From positions 1 through 64,000 of the forward strand of contig JBBRDW010000007.1 in the NCBI GenBank assembly GCA_038203525.1: DNA of 64,000 bases. The letters run 5' to 3'. The stretch is from Limnovirga sp038203525. GTDB taxonomy: Bacteria > Bacteroidota > Bacteroidia > Chitinophagales > Chitinophagaceae. Made by a program: the position numbers and the translations under genes. Positions within the stretch are counted from its first letter, which is position 1, and every line of letters begins with the position of its first letter. Positions 8,829-17,014 of the stretch are shown here, piece after piece. The notes beneath the pieces were generated by a model. The model was given only the letters and a program-made list of their open reading frames with translations. It was not told the origin of the DNA and made no database searches.

Positions 8829-9163
8829 TATCGGGATATTCTATTGGGCTTTTATCGCAGCGTAGTTTAACGGTTCTCATTAGAAAGTAGAGCCATCGAA
8901 CAGTAGAGTCTATGCCACTCACAAAGCTTAGAAAGGAGAGTCTGCGGCGAAGAAAAGGAGACTACCCGGAGAATAACTATAGCCTTTAAAGAATAGTGGC
9001 AATGTTAACAGTCGCATCGCATTACGCAGAACGTTTGTATTTCCGAAAATACATATAAAACTTTCGCAAAGCCAGCTAATGCAGACTGATTTGCGAAACA
9101 ATATGAACTGCATAGAATTTTGCTTCGATCTCCGCTTCAATAAAGCCCAATAAAATTTAGAAC

Positions 9164-9182
9164 GTACAAGTGTGCGACGCAA
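9164..9182 (-). repeat. Core repeat, right arm, class A
   Basis: GTACAAGTGTGCGACGCAA, followed by GTAAAGCCGCATAAAGC and then GCCGGGCCCAAAAAAATG. One of the best-preserved right ends in the window. Confidence 0.92.
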
Positions 9183-9337
9183 GTAAAGCCGCATAAAGCT
9201 TAAATGCCGGGCCCAAAAAAATGTATTACACCTATTGATTTTTTTAGGTGTGCATTAACGGGAAGCAGGGTAAATAGACTTTATTTACAGCCGTTTTAAA
9301 GTAGTTAACTGTTGTGGTATGGTTGCAGGCTTTGCAT

Positions 9338-9345
9338 TAGTTTTG
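9338..9345 (+). promoter_or_regulatory. Putative -7 box of the GT39/PAP2 operon
   Basis: TAGTTTTG fits the Bacteroidota -7 consensus TAnnTTTG and lies 10 bp before the ATG. A TTG at 9312-9314 could be the -33 element, but its spacing (23 bp) is long. If correct, the mRNA is nearly leaderless. Confidence 0.4.
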
Positions 9346-9355
9346 CAGCAATTTA

Positions 9356-10927
9356 ATGGAATTCAACACACAATCATATAAAGCATCTTATTTCTGGTGG
9401 CTTTTTGCATTGCTGGCATTTTTGCTTTTGTTCAGGCTGGGGGCAACACCTATCTATATTTTAGATGAAGCGAAAAATGCACAGTGTGCTAAAGAAATGA
9501 TGCAGAGTAATAACCTTATCGTGCCTACATTCAACGGTGAACTGCGCACGGATAAACCGCCGCTGCATTATTTTTTTATGATTGCGGCCTATAAAATGTT
9601 TGGCGCCACGGCATTTGCGGCAAGGTTTTTTTCTGCCATTATGGGGCTGCTTACGGTACTGGTTACTTACCTGTACACCAAACGACTGGTGAATGCCTTT
9701 ACTGCATTTTGTGCTGCGGCCATACTGGTGGTAAGCACCCATTTTCTATTTGAGTTCCGGCTCTCGGTACCTGACCCTTACCTGATATTTTTTATCACAC
9801 TTGGTTTATTCAGCGCCTTTACCTGGCTACAGGAAAATAACACACCGCAATTGTACATAGCTGCAGCATCGCTGGCACTGGCTACGCTGGCAAAAGGGCC
9901 GGTGGCGCTGGCTTTACCGGGCTTGTGCGTGCTTATCTGGGCAGTGCTTAACAAAAAATGGAAGACGGTTTATTCCTGGCATTTAATACCCGCATTTATA
10001 TTGCTGTGCATTATTGCAGTCCCTTGGTATGTTGCGGTTGACAGGGCCACCAACGGCGAATGGACAAGCGGTTTTTTTATTGACAATAACCTTAACCGCT
10101 TCTCAGACCCACAGGAGGGGCATGGTGGGTTCTTTTTGCTTACGCTCGTGTTTATGATCATAGGCCTGCTACCTTTTATTAGTTTTATAGGAGAAGCAAT
10201 TAAACAGCGTAAAACGGTTTTTGAAAGTAGTCTGGCTAAGTTTAGCATTATTACGGTTCTTTCCTTTGTAGTATTCTTTAGTGTGGCCAGTACAAAACTG
10301 CCCAATTATGCTATGCCTTGTTATCCTTTTGCTGCAATAATTCTGGGTAGTTTTATGGCTACTTTGTTAAACAGGGAGCTGGAATCTAAAAATTACCCTT
10401 ATTATATTCTTACTGTTTTTACTTTGATTGTTCCGGTTGCGGGGTACTTTGCTATATCGCAGGAGGCGGAGGCTAAAGATGTAAACTGGATTGTATTTTG
10501 TTTACTGATTACGCCGCTGATTTTTATAATGGCTTTGTTTATGAAAACAGGCTGGCAGAAGAAAGTAAGTATCATTTTTATTGCTTACACCCTGTTTAAT
10601 GTTATTGGCTTGCAGTATGTATACCCAACTTTGTATGCTCAAAATCCGGTTGCAAAAACACTTGCAACAGTAAAGCAATACCCAGCGGTTTACTGTTATA
10701 ATATTTTCAATTCGGGTTACCGGTTTTACCTGGATAAAAATGTGCCCAGAACGTATGACACGGCAACGCTTCGTCATTGGCTGGACAGTTCGAAATATGC
10801 CATTGTAATTACAAGAACTGATTTTCTCGACTCGCTGAAAGGGCTGCCATTGCAGGAGATTGCACGGCACCACGATATTTTTGAATTACCCACCACTGTT
10901 ATATTAAAGGCCAATGCATTACCTTAA
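9356..10927 (+). CDS. ArnT-like glycosyltransferase, GT39 family
   Basis: 523 aa polytopic inner-membrane protein. The first periplasmic loop has the catalytic-type acidic pair in YILDEAKNAQCAKEM and the signature GELRTDKPPLHYFFM, as in the ArnT/PMT family that moves sugars from a polyprenyl-phosphate donor onto lipid A or protein. About 12 hydrophobic segments follow, then a soluble C-terminal domain. The final 14 bp overlap the PAP2 phosphatase gene, and the pair could modify lipid A or recycle the lipid carrier (inference). Confidence 0.85.
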   Translation: MEFNTQSYKASYFWWLFALLAFLLLFRLGATPIYILDEAKNAQCAKEMMQSNNLIVPTFNGELRTDKPPLHYFFMIAAYKMFGATAFAARFFSAIMGLLTVLVTYLYTKRLVNAFTAFCAAAILVVSTHFLFEFRLSVPDPYLIFFITLGLFSAFTWLQENNTPQLYIAAASLALATLAKGPVALALPGLCVLIWAVLNKKWKTVYSWHLIPAFILLCIIAVPWYVAVDRATNGEWTSGFFIDNNLNRFSDPQEGHGGFFLLTLVFMIIGLLPFISFIGEAIKQRKTVFESSLAKFSIITVLSFVVFFSVASTKLPNYAMPCYPFAAIILGSFMATLLNRELESKNYPYYILTVFTLIVPVAGYFAISQEAEAKDVNWIVFCLLITPLIFIMALFMKTGWQKKVSIIFIAYTLFNVIGLQYVYPTLYAQNPVAKTLATVKQYPAVYCYNIFNSGYRFYLDKNVPRTYDTATLRHWLDSSKYAIVITRTDFLDSLKGLPLQEIARHHDIFELPTTVILKANALP

Positions 10928-11549
10928 CAAGAAGAGTTTTACAAAAGCTGCTGCTGTTTCTACTGCTATTGGAATCATTATTCTTATAGTTTCATTTTAT
11001 ACAGGCAAGCAGGCTTTATTCCTGATGGTCAATACAGATCTGGGCAGGCTTGCAGACTATTTTTTTGCTGCATTTACCTATGCAGGCGATTCGATAATGT
11101 GGATTCCTGTACTGCTGATTGTGTTATTTGTACTAAAAAGGAAAGATGCTGTTCCTATGGTGATTGCTAGCTTTTTAGTGGTTACGATACTTACTCAGGT
11201 ATGTAAGTACTTAATTGTACCGGACGAGCCCCGGCCTATTAAAGCTATAGCTGATAGTTCTCTTATTCACACTGTGCCGTGGGTGGAATTGCATACCGTA
11301 TCCAGTTTTCCTTCGGGGCATACGGCAACGGCATTTTGTTTTTACCTGCTGTTTTGCCTTTTACTCGATAAGAAGTGGTGGGTTTCTATTGGGCTGTTTT
11401 ACGGGCTTCTGGTTGGATACTCCAGGGTTTATCTTGCGCAACATTTTCCGCTGGATGTAGGGGCGGGGATTATTACGGGAATTATATCTGCTTATGTAGC
11501 ATTGGTTTTTCAAAAATATTTGTGGGGCAGGGAGAAGAACCGTGAATAA
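10914..11549 (+). CDS. PAP2-family membrane phosphatase
   Basis: 211 aa with about six membrane helices. All three PAP2 motifs are present: KYLIVPDEPRP, SSFPSGHTATAFC and GYSRVYLAQHFPLDVGAG, containing the catalytic histidines and aspartate. Members dephosphorylate undecaprenyl pyrophosphate, phosphatidic acid or lipid A. It overlaps the upstream GT39 gene by 14 bp, so it is translationally coupled. The substrate cannot be told from sequence; lipid A or the polyprenyl carrier fits the neighbour. Confidence 0.87.
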   Translation: MHYLNKKSFTKAAAVSTAIGIIILIVSFYTGKQALFLMVNTDLGRLADYFFAAFTYAGDSIMWIPVLLIVLFVLKRKDAVPMVIASFLVVTILTQVCKYLIVPDEPRPIKAIADSSLIHTVPWVELHTVSSFPSGHTATAFCFYLLFCLLLDKKWWVSIGLFYGLLVGYSRVYLAQHFPLDVGAGIITGIISAYVALVFQKYLWGREKNRE

Positions 11550-11587
11550 TGAATGGGAGGCTGTTGACGCTTAGCGTTGTACTAAAA

Positions 11588-11607
11588 GTATAAGTGTGCG
11601 ACGCAAC
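11588..11607 (-). repeat. Core repeat, right arm, class A
   Basis: GTATAAGTGTGCGACGCAAC, followed by AGTCGATGCTATG and GCCGGTTGC. It lies beyond the clpX stop, and its GCCGGT pairs with ACCGGC at 11660 (see terminator). Confidence 0.88.
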
Positions 11608-11620
11608 AGTCGATGCTATG

Positions 11621-11666
11621 AAAAATAAAAGCCGGTTGCAAAAAAATTACTGATCTGCTACCGGCC
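11621..11666 (-). terminator. Second clpX terminator-like hairpin, built partly from the repeat
   Basis: Minus strand: GCCGGT (11665-11660), a loop, ACCGGC (11636-11631), then TTTTATTTTT. The 3' half of the stem is the outer box of the repeat arm. Confidence 0.6.
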
Positions 11667-11677
11667 ATATACCTGAT

Positions 11678-11706
11678 AAAAAAAGCAGCCCGTTTATAGA
11701 GCTGCA
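11678..11706 (-). terminator. Rho-independent terminator of clpX
   Basis: Minus strand: GCAGCTC, a short loop, then GGGCTGC and TTTTTTT. It lies about 25 bp after the clpX stop codon. Confidence 0.85.
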
Positions 11707-11731
11707 TTAGGTTATTATTCTTTCTTAAATT

Positions 11732-12967
11732 TTAGGCTACTTTTAGCATGCTTAACTTGCTCTTGCCAATTTTTTGCATGGCATATTCAAGGGTTACGTC
11801 TAGTTTTTTAGTATCAGTACCCGGCAGCTCGAACATTGCATCGGTAAGTATACTTTCGCAAATAGTTCTTAAGCCTCTTGCGCCCAATTTATATTCAAGT
11901 GCTTTTTCTACCATAAAATCCAGCACAGCATCATCAACAGTAAGCTTTATGCCCTCGTAGTGAAACAGCCTTGTGAACTGTTTCATTAAACTGTTCTTTG
12001 GTTCTGTTAATATTGAACGTAATGTTTTTGTATCCAGCGGATCTAGATGGGTAACAACCGGTAACCTGCCCAACAATTCGGGTATAAGCCCAAAACCTTT
12101 GAGATCCTGTGCTGTTACAAACTGCAGCAGGTTTTGACGCTGTGCTTCCTGCTCGGTTTTATTTACATTAAAACCAATGGCATTGGTGTTTATGCGCCGT
12201 GCTATAACTTTATCAATACCATCAAAAGCACCACCACAAATGAAGAGAATATTGGTAGTATTCAATTTGATCATTTTCTGCTCCGGGTGTTTGCGGCCGC
12301 CCTGTGGTGGAACCAGCACTTCGGTGCCCTCAAGCATTTTAAGCAGACCCTGCTGCACTCCTTCGCCACTAACATCGCGGGTTATAGAAGGGTTATCGCC
12401 TTTGCGTGCAATTTTATCCAGCTCATCAATATACACAATTCCTTTTTCGGCAGCACTTACATCGTAATTACAAACCTGCAGCAAACGGGTAAGCATACTT
12501 TCTACATCTTCGCCTACATAGCCCGCTTCGGTAAAAACGGTAGCATCAACAATAGCAAAAGGCACATTCAAAAGGCGGGCAATGGTTTTTGCGAGCAGGG
12601 TTTTTCCAGTACCTGTTTCGCCCACCATGATGATATTACTTTTTTCTATTTCCACATCATCGCTTTGCTGTTTTTGGGTAATACGTTTATAATGGTTATA
12701 AACAGCAACAGATAAAATTTTCTTTGCTTCAAGCTGGCCTATTACGTACTGATCCAGAAACTCTTTTATTTCCAGCGGTTTGCGAATATTAAACTTGTAT
12801 TGGCTGGTTTGTGTCTCGTGCCGCTGCTGCAATTCCTGCACAATAATTTCCTGGGCATGTTCTACACAATTTTCACAAATATGCCCTTCCTGGCCGGCTA
12901 TGAGAATTTTTACTTCATCTCGGCTGCGGCCACAAAAAGAGCAATGAAGATTAGTTTGTTTAGCCAT
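11732..12967 (-). CDS. clpX: ATP-dependent Clp protease ATP-binding subunit ClpX
   Basis: 411 aa from the ATG at 12967 (two codons inside the longest frame). The N-terminal zinc finger has cysteines at 9, 12, 31 and 34; Walker A GETGTGKT is at 116-123, the pore loop lies in AGYVGEDVE, Walker B is GIVYIDELDKIA and the ClpP-contact/sensor region follows. ClpX unfolds tagged substrates and feeds them to ClpP. It is last in the minus-strand series tig, 57-aa protein, clpP, clpP, clpX, with two terminator hairpins after it. Confidence 0.97.
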   Translation of the reverse strand: MAKQTNLHCSFCGRSRDEVKILIAGQEGHICENCVEHAQEIIVQELQQRHETQTSQYKFNIRKPLEIKEFLDQYVIGQLEAKKILSVAVYNHYKRITQKQQSDDVEIEKSNIIMVGETGTGKTLLAKTIARLLNVPFAIVDATVFTEAGYVGEDVESMLTRLLQVCNYDVSAAEKGIVYIDELDKIARKGDNPSITRDVSGEGVQQGLLKMLEGTEVLVPPQGGRKHPEQKMIKLNTTNILFICGGAFDGIDKVIARRINTNAIGFNVNKTEQEAQRQNLLQFVTAQDLKGFGLIPELLGRLPVVTHLDPLDTKTLRSILTEPKNSLMKQFTRLFHYEGIKLTVDDAVLDFMVEKALEYKLGARGLRTICESILTDAMFELPGTDTKKLDVTLEYAMQKIGKSKLSMLKVA

Positions 12968-13071
12968 TTTCATTTGTTTTATTGGTGTTTTTAAAGGTTA
13001 CGCCATGCGGCAAAAGTAGTAAAACCACTGAGTTTCAGTGGTTTTACTTTCAAAGGAGGTTTAAAACATTT

Positions 13072-13707
13072 TTACAGCTTGTCTATCAACTGATCAACTA
13101 TGCCATATGTTATGGCTTCATTGGCGTCCATCCAATAGTCGCGGTCAAAATCTTTCATGATCTGTTCTACCGTTTTGCCACAGTTTTCTGCCAGTATTTT
13201 TGCGCCTATTTCTTTGGTTTTGCGCATTTGGTTTGCCTGTATTTCTATGTCTGCAGAACTGGCCCTGTACTGGCCGCCCAAACTCGGTTGATGAATCATC
13301 ACTTCGCCATGCGGGTAAATATAACGTTTGCCTTTTGTGCCCGCGCTGAGCAATATAGAACCCATGCTGGCTGCCAGCCCCATACAAATGGTAGTTACCG
13401 GCGACTTAATAAGTCTAATTGTATCGTACATAACCATACCGCTGGTAACAACCCCACCAGGGCTATTGATGTAGAATTTAATTTCCTCGCCGGGCTTGTC
13501 GGCATCGAGCAGCATTATTTTGCTTACAAATTCGCGTGCAGATTTATCGTCTACCACACCCCATAGATAAACAGCTCGTTTCTCAAGAAAAAGCTGCTCC
13601 ATTTTTTTGGTGAGAAAGGAGCTCTGCTCTGGCTTTTCTTCTTTCTGGGTTTCTTCTTCTTCGTCATCCATACGGTAAGGATGTACGATGTATTTTGAAT
13701 ATTGCAT
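13072..13707 (-). CDS. clpP: ATP-dependent Clp protease proteolytic subunit (second ClpP)
   Basis: 211 aa serine peptidase of the S14 family. The catalytic triad is intact: Ser in GLAASMGS, His in GEVMIHQPS and Asp in DFDRDYWMD. The N-terminus is unusual, with an acidic segment (MDDEEEETQKEEKPEQ) before the axial-loop region. It lies 98 bp upstream of clpX and 333 bp after another clpP gene. The two proteins differ widely, so they may form hetero-oligomers or serve different partners. Confidence 0.94.
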   Translation of the reverse strand: MQYSKYIVHPYRMDDEEEETQKEEKPEQSSFLTKKMEQLFLEKRAVYLWGVVDDKSAREFVSKIMLLDADKPGEEIKFYINSPGGVVTSGMVMYDTIRLIKSPVTTICMGLAASMGSILLSAGTKGKRYIYPHGEVMIHQPSLGGQYRASSADIEIQANQMRKTKEIGAKILAENCGKTVEQIMKDFDRDYWMDANEAITYGIVDQLIDKL

Positions 13708-13790
13708 ATTGATGACTTTGAAATTTTAGACTTAATATTTTATATTTTTTGCAGCCCGGCTTTTGTGCTTTACTCAACTTTATTTCCACC

Positions 13791-13808
13791 TTAAGCGGAC
13801 TCTTGTAC
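13791..13808 (+). repeat. Core repeat, left arm, core replaced by a CCGCCTTAAGCGG-type piece
   Basis: TTAAGCGGACTCTTGTAC, preceded by CCACC: the GCGTCGC part is replaced as in the copy at 18784. The ACTCTTGTAC end is intact. Confidence 0.75.
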
Positions 13809-13935
13809 GATTTGTTCTTTGTTGAGCTTTGGCAGCACTATTTACCGGGTTGCTTTAGCACAAATTTTTGAAACGGTACTACTACTTTAAACAGCTTTGC
13901 CATTGTAAACGCCACAGCCGCCCAATGATTTAAAA

Positions 13936-13957
13936 GATGAACGGATTGCGACGCAAC
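13936..13957 (-). repeat. Core repeat, right arm, class B
   Basis: GATGAACGGATTGCGACGCAAC, followed by GATGATGCCATG. It lies 84 bp after the stop of the upstream clpP gene. Confidence 0.88.
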
Positions 13958-14040
13958 GATGATGCCATGTAAAGATTAGCTGGTATTAAAAATTTTAAAA
14001 GAACTGGCTTAAAAAGGAAGAATGTCTCTTTAGGTGATGT

Positions 14041-14730
14041 TTACTTTTGCTCTTTTCTTGGATTGGTAAGCAGCACTTCGTCTACCAAACCATATTCTTT
14101 GCTTTCCTCTGCCGTCATCCAAAAATCGCGGTCGCAATCGGCGGCAACCAGCTCCACAGGTTTTCCGGAATGATGCGCAATAATAACATACAACTCCTGT
14201 TTAATCTTTTTTATTTCCCTGGCGGTAATTTCAATATCGGTAGCCTGCCCGCCTATACCGCCGCTTGGCTGGTGCAGCATTATGCGGCTGTGTTTTAATG
14301 CACTGCGTTTACCTTTTACACCGGCACACATTAAGATGGCGCCCATGCTGGCAGCGATTCCAGTGCAGATGGTAGAAATGTCAGGACTTACAAATTGCAT
14401 GGTATCGTAAATACCAAGCCCTGCATATACACTGCCCCCGGGGCTGTTTATATACATTTGAATATCGCGGGTGCGGTCTGTACTGTCTAAAAATAATAAT
14501 TGTGCGGTAACAATGTTGGCAACATAATCATCGATAGGTTCGCCGAGAAAAATAATGCGATCCATCATTAACCTGCTGAAAACGTCCATGCTTGCTACGT
14601 TTAGGGGCCTTTCTTCTATAATGTAAGGCGTAAGATTTGTTACATTATGCTTGGTATACCCGTGAAGCGTATTGCTGCTGATGCCGCGATGCTTTACGGC
14701 ATATTTTTCAAATTCCTTTCCAAAGTTCAT
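14041..14730 (-). CDS. clpP: ATP-dependent Clp protease proteolytic subunit (first ClpP)
   Basis: 229 aa from the ATG at 14730 (MNFGKEFEKYAVKHRGIS); the frame extends 29 codons upstream without family resemblance. Triad residues lie in GIAASMGA (Ser), SRIMLHQPS (His) and DCDRDFWM (Asp). The PYIIEERPLNVASMDVFSRLMMDRIIFLG segment is typical of housekeeping ClpP, so this is probably the main subunit. It follows tig and a small gene on the same strand, a common Bacteroidota order except for the duplicated clpP. Confidence 0.95.
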   Translation of the reverse strand: MNFGKEFEKYAVKHRGISSNTLHGYTKHNVTNLTPYIIEERPLNVASMDVFSRLMMDRIIFLGEPIDDYVANIVTAQLLFLDSTDRTRDIQMYINSPGGSVYAGLGIYDTMQFVSPDISTICTGIAASMGAILMCAGVKGKRSALKHSRIMLHQPSGGIGGQATDIEITAREIKKIKQELYVIIAHHSGKPVELVAADCDRDFWMTAEESKEYGLVDEVLLTNPRKEQK

Positions 14731-14879
14731 AGTCAATTTTTTTCGGCTTGAAGATAAGTGTTTTGACAAATCAAAGCACCATTTACCAAATACCATGCAA
14801 ACTGTGTTATGCGACAAAAGGGCAGGGGAAATAGTTTGGAGTTATCAGTTTTTATTTTTTGTTAAATGTTGGTGTGTTT

Positions 14880-15053
14880 CTAGTCTAAAAAATCGTCTTC
14901 TTCTTTGGGGCCGTACTTATCAAAAAGCTTATTGATGGCCCCGGCAAAAACGGGGAATTTTTCTTTTGCAAAATCTTTTATTGTTTCAACTGCTTTGTAA
15001 GCCTGTTCTTCTGTTAGCCCCTGTGATGTTAGGCGTTTTATGAGTTCTTCCAT
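14880..15053 (-). CDS. Conserved 57-aa protein between tig and clpP
   Basis: MEELIKRLTSQGLTEEQAYKA then a helical middle and an acidic end (YGPKEEDDFLD). The open frame extends to 15098, but the ATG at 15053 starts a clean amphipathic helix and leaves the tig terminator outside. The helical content and the LTEEQAYKAVETIKDFAKEKFP pattern resemble small helical-hairpin proteins. Function unknown; a link with the Clp/trigger factor genes is suggested only by position. Confidence 0.7.
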   Translation of the reverse strand: MEELIKRLTSQGLTEEQAYKAVETIKDFAKEKFPVFAGAINKLFDKYGPKEEDDFLD

Positions 15054-15095
15054 AAATTGTGTTTTATTTTGGCAACGAAGTTCGATCTTTAGCCA

Positions 15096-15127
15096 CAAAA
15101 AAAACCGGATGAAGTTTCAGCCGGTTT
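15096..15127 (-). terminator. Terminator between tig and the 57-aa gene
   Basis: Minus strand: AAACCGG, a 12-nt loop, CCGGTT, then a T-run of eight. It lies about 25 bp after the tig stop. Confidence 0.85.
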
Positions 15128-15151
15128 GAAGTATTATTTTTTTATTAAAGA

Positions 15152-16510
15152 CTAGTGATGGTGGTGCTTCAGTTTTTCGGCAAAAGCTTCTGCGCTGATG
15201 CTTTCTTCTTTAGCCTGCACCTGCCCCTCAAGTATTTGAAATAATTTGCTGGTCTGAATTTTCATGTAGGTTTCTTCCACGAATTTCTGGTCTTTCATCA
15301 TACGGTTTACGTATTCTTCCATCCATGGCGCCTGGTCCATTGGCATATTCATATAACTGAATATCTGATGTCTGGCAAAGTCTTTAATTTCTTCCGGCTC
15401 AACAGTAACTGCATTTTCATCCAATAATTTACTGCTGATAAGGCTCCATTTGAGCTGTGTTGCAAAAGTTGGATATTCTTCTTCAGCCTCTTCGGGAGTT
15501 TTGCGTTTTTCGCCACCATCCTTCAGCCATCTTTTAAGGAAATCCGAGGGAAATTCCATAGTTATATGGTCAGTGAGGTGATGATAGATCTGATCCTGCA
15601 CCTGGTTGCTGCTTTGGCTTTTGTAATAATTTTCAATCTCAGCTTTCACTGCGTCGCGAAAGCCTTCTTCGGTTGTTATTTCTTTGCCCGGATAAACGGC
15701 CTCAAAAAGTTCCGTATCTAGAGGGGCCTTTTCTACAAGCCCAACTTTTGTAATGAGTACTTTAAAAAACTTTTCAGCATCGGCTGCATCTTCTTTATTT
15801 AAACCAAGATCGCCCATTACCCATTCTCTTTCTTTATCATCAAAAGCCTTGCTAAGCTGTATTTGAAAAGTTTCCTCTTTTTTTCTGCCCATTAAGCCGG
15901 GGCGGGTAGCTTCGTTAAAATATTTTACAAGCAGGGAATTACTTTTGGTAAGGCCATCTTCCACTTCATTGCCGGCTTCATCGGTTTCTGTAAGGTCAAC
16001 ATTCAACACATCTTCGTCGCTGCTCACTGTTTCTGGCTCCGTCATTTTACCATGACGGGTTTGCAAACGGCCTACTTCTTCATTGATCATTTCATCTGTA
16101 ACGTCTATTACGTACCTTGTTACAGTAATACCAGCAATATTTACTTCAAAAGCAGGTTTCAAACCTACTTCAAATGCAAAAGAATAATCGGCCGGGCTGG
16201 CCATATCAATTTTGCTTGAATCTGTTTCAAGCGGAAGTGGCTGCGCAAAAATATCCAGCCTTTCCTGCTGCAGATAATCGGTTAATCCCTTTTCTACCGT
16301 ACGCAGTACTTCATCTGCAAAAACACCCGGACCATACATTTTCTTTACAAGACTGGCTGGAACCATTCCCTTGCGAAAGCCGGGTATATTAGCACTTTTT
16401 GCGTGTTTCTTAAGTGTAGATTCAAAGGTGGGCAGATAATCTTCTTTCGCCACTTTTACGGTAAGCTTGTCTGTAAGCAGGCCGATATTTTCCCTGGTAA
16501 CTGTTGCCAT
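15152..16510 (-). CDS. tig: Trigger factor
   Basis: 452 aa from the ATG at 16510; the longer frame adds 20 codons of intergenic sequence. The ribosome-binding domain is recognisable by IPGFRKGMVPASLVKKMYG (about 41-59), the family's GFRxGxxP signature. The middle domain is the divergent PPIase-like insert common in Bacteroidota and the C-terminal part is helical. It binds nascent chains at the ribosome exit. The natural C-terminus is KLKHHHH, a four-histidine tail. Own terminator follows. Confidence 0.92.
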   Translation of the reverse strand: MATVTRENIGLLTDKLTVKVAKEDYLPTFESTLKKHAKSANIPGFRKGMVPASLVKKMYGPGVFADEVLRTVEKGLTDYLQQERLDIFAQPLPLETDSSKIDMASPADYSFAFEVGLKPAFEVNIAGITVTRYVIDVTDEMINEEVGRLQTRHGKMTEPETVSSDEDVLNVDLTETDEAGNEVEDGLTKSNSLLVKYFNEATRPGLMGRKKEETFQIQLSKAFDDKEREWVMGDLGLNKEDAADAEKFFKVLITKVGLVEKAPLDTELFEAVYPGKEITTEEGFRDAVKAEIENYYKSQSSNQVQDQIYHHLTDHITMEFPSDFLKRWLKDGGEKRKTPEEAEEEYPTFATQLKWSLISSKLLDENAVTVEPEEIKDFARHQIFSYMNMPMDQAPWMEEYVNRMMKDQKFVEETYMKIQTSKLFQILEGQVQAKEESISAEAFAEKLKHHHH

Positions 16511-16594
16511 TGTTAAAGTTGATAAGTTATAAGTTGAAAGGTTGATAAGATTAAAAGTTTTACAATTCAACTTTTAATCTTATCAACCATTTAG

Positions 16595-16676
16595 TGCGGA
16601 TGGAGGGGGTCGAACCCACATGCCTTGCGGCGCTAGATCCTAAGTCTAGTGCGTCTGCCAATTTCGCCACATCCGC
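16595..16676 (-). tRNA. tRNA-Leu (anticodon UAG)
   Basis: Minus strand: acceptor stem GCGGATG / CATCCGC with discriminator A, D-loop GGCGAAATTGGCAGACGC, anticodon loop CTTAGGA (UAG), a long class II variable arm and the T-loop GGTTCGACCCC. CCA is not encoded. Confidence 0.96.
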
Positions 16677-16854
16677 AGGTGAAGTTTAAAGGTTCAACTT
16701 TCAGTCTGGATAGTTTTATCCTTTTGTTGAGCGCTGCTTTCCTTTTAATTCAGGGGCGCAAAAATAGGGGAAATTGTAAGATTGACAAATTGGTTTTTAG
16801 ATTATATGATTTTTAGGGTTATGGGCCGATCTGATCAGCTACTATTGTGCTTCG

Positions 16855-16869
16855 TTGCGTCGCACTCTT
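16855..16869 (+). repeat. Core repeat, left arm, class A (3' end diverged)
   Basis: TTGCGTCGCACTCTT, then CAACGCC instead of GTAC. Confidence 0.85.
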
Positions 16870-16925
16870 CAACGCCTTGTTCACGGTTGATCGTTTACCG
16901 ATGGCTGTTGAGCTAAGTACCGAAC

Positions 16926-16944
16926 GTACAAGCGTGCGACGCAA
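16926..16944 (-). repeat. Core repeat, right arm, class A
   Basis: GTACAAGCGTGCGACGCAA, followed by GGAGGATGCCATAAAAAAC. It lies 70 bp after the M3 peptidase stop. Confidence 0.92.
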
Positions 16945-16954
16945 GGAGGATGCC

Positions 16955-17008
16955 ATAAAAAACAAATGCCCGGACCAAAAATATCGGTACGGGCATTCAT
17001 TTTTTTAT
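16955..17008. terminator. Bidirectional terminator-like hairpin after the M3 peptidase gene
   Basis: AATGCCCG (16965-16972) pairs with CGGGCATT (16990-16997). A T-run follows on the plus side (ATTTTTTTAT) and, read on the minus strand, TGTTTTTTATGG follows. One stem half is the outer box of the repeat arm. Confidence 0.8.
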
Positions 17009-17014
17009 CGCTTA

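Larger units (their letters stand above)
8075..9355. other. 1.28-kb gap with a decayed ORF and two repeat arms
   Basis: The largest gap in the window. It holds a minus-strand ORF remnant (8509-8736), a left arm at 8810, a right arm at 9164 and about 330 bp between them that match nothing I recognise. The left arm has its T-run/GAACC box at about 8769-8781 and the right arm its GCCGGGCCCAAAAAAATG box at about 9208-9225, so 8770-9230 is probably one full-length element. Confidence 0.6.
13708..14040. other. 333-bp gap occupied by one complete repeat element
   Basis: Left arm (degenerate) near 13791 and class B right arm at 13936 face each other across about 125 bp. Outer boxes are GCAGCCCGGC at about 13752 and AGCTGGTATTAAAAATTTT at about 13979-13997. 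It separates the two clpP genes. Confidence 0.7.
16677..17014. other. 338-bp gap occupied by one compact repeat element
   Basis: Left arm 16855 and right arm 16926 are only about 56 bp apart, the shortest complete element in the window. Outer boxes: ATGGGCCGATC at about 16820 and ATGCCCGG at 16966. Confidence 0.7.

Noticed and set aside
8928..9194. 88-aa minus-strand frame (opening MRLYLRRTLVRSKFYWALLK)
   Set aside because: It reads through a right repeat arm; similar LRRTL(V/L) peptides arise wherever the core is translated, so it is an artefact.
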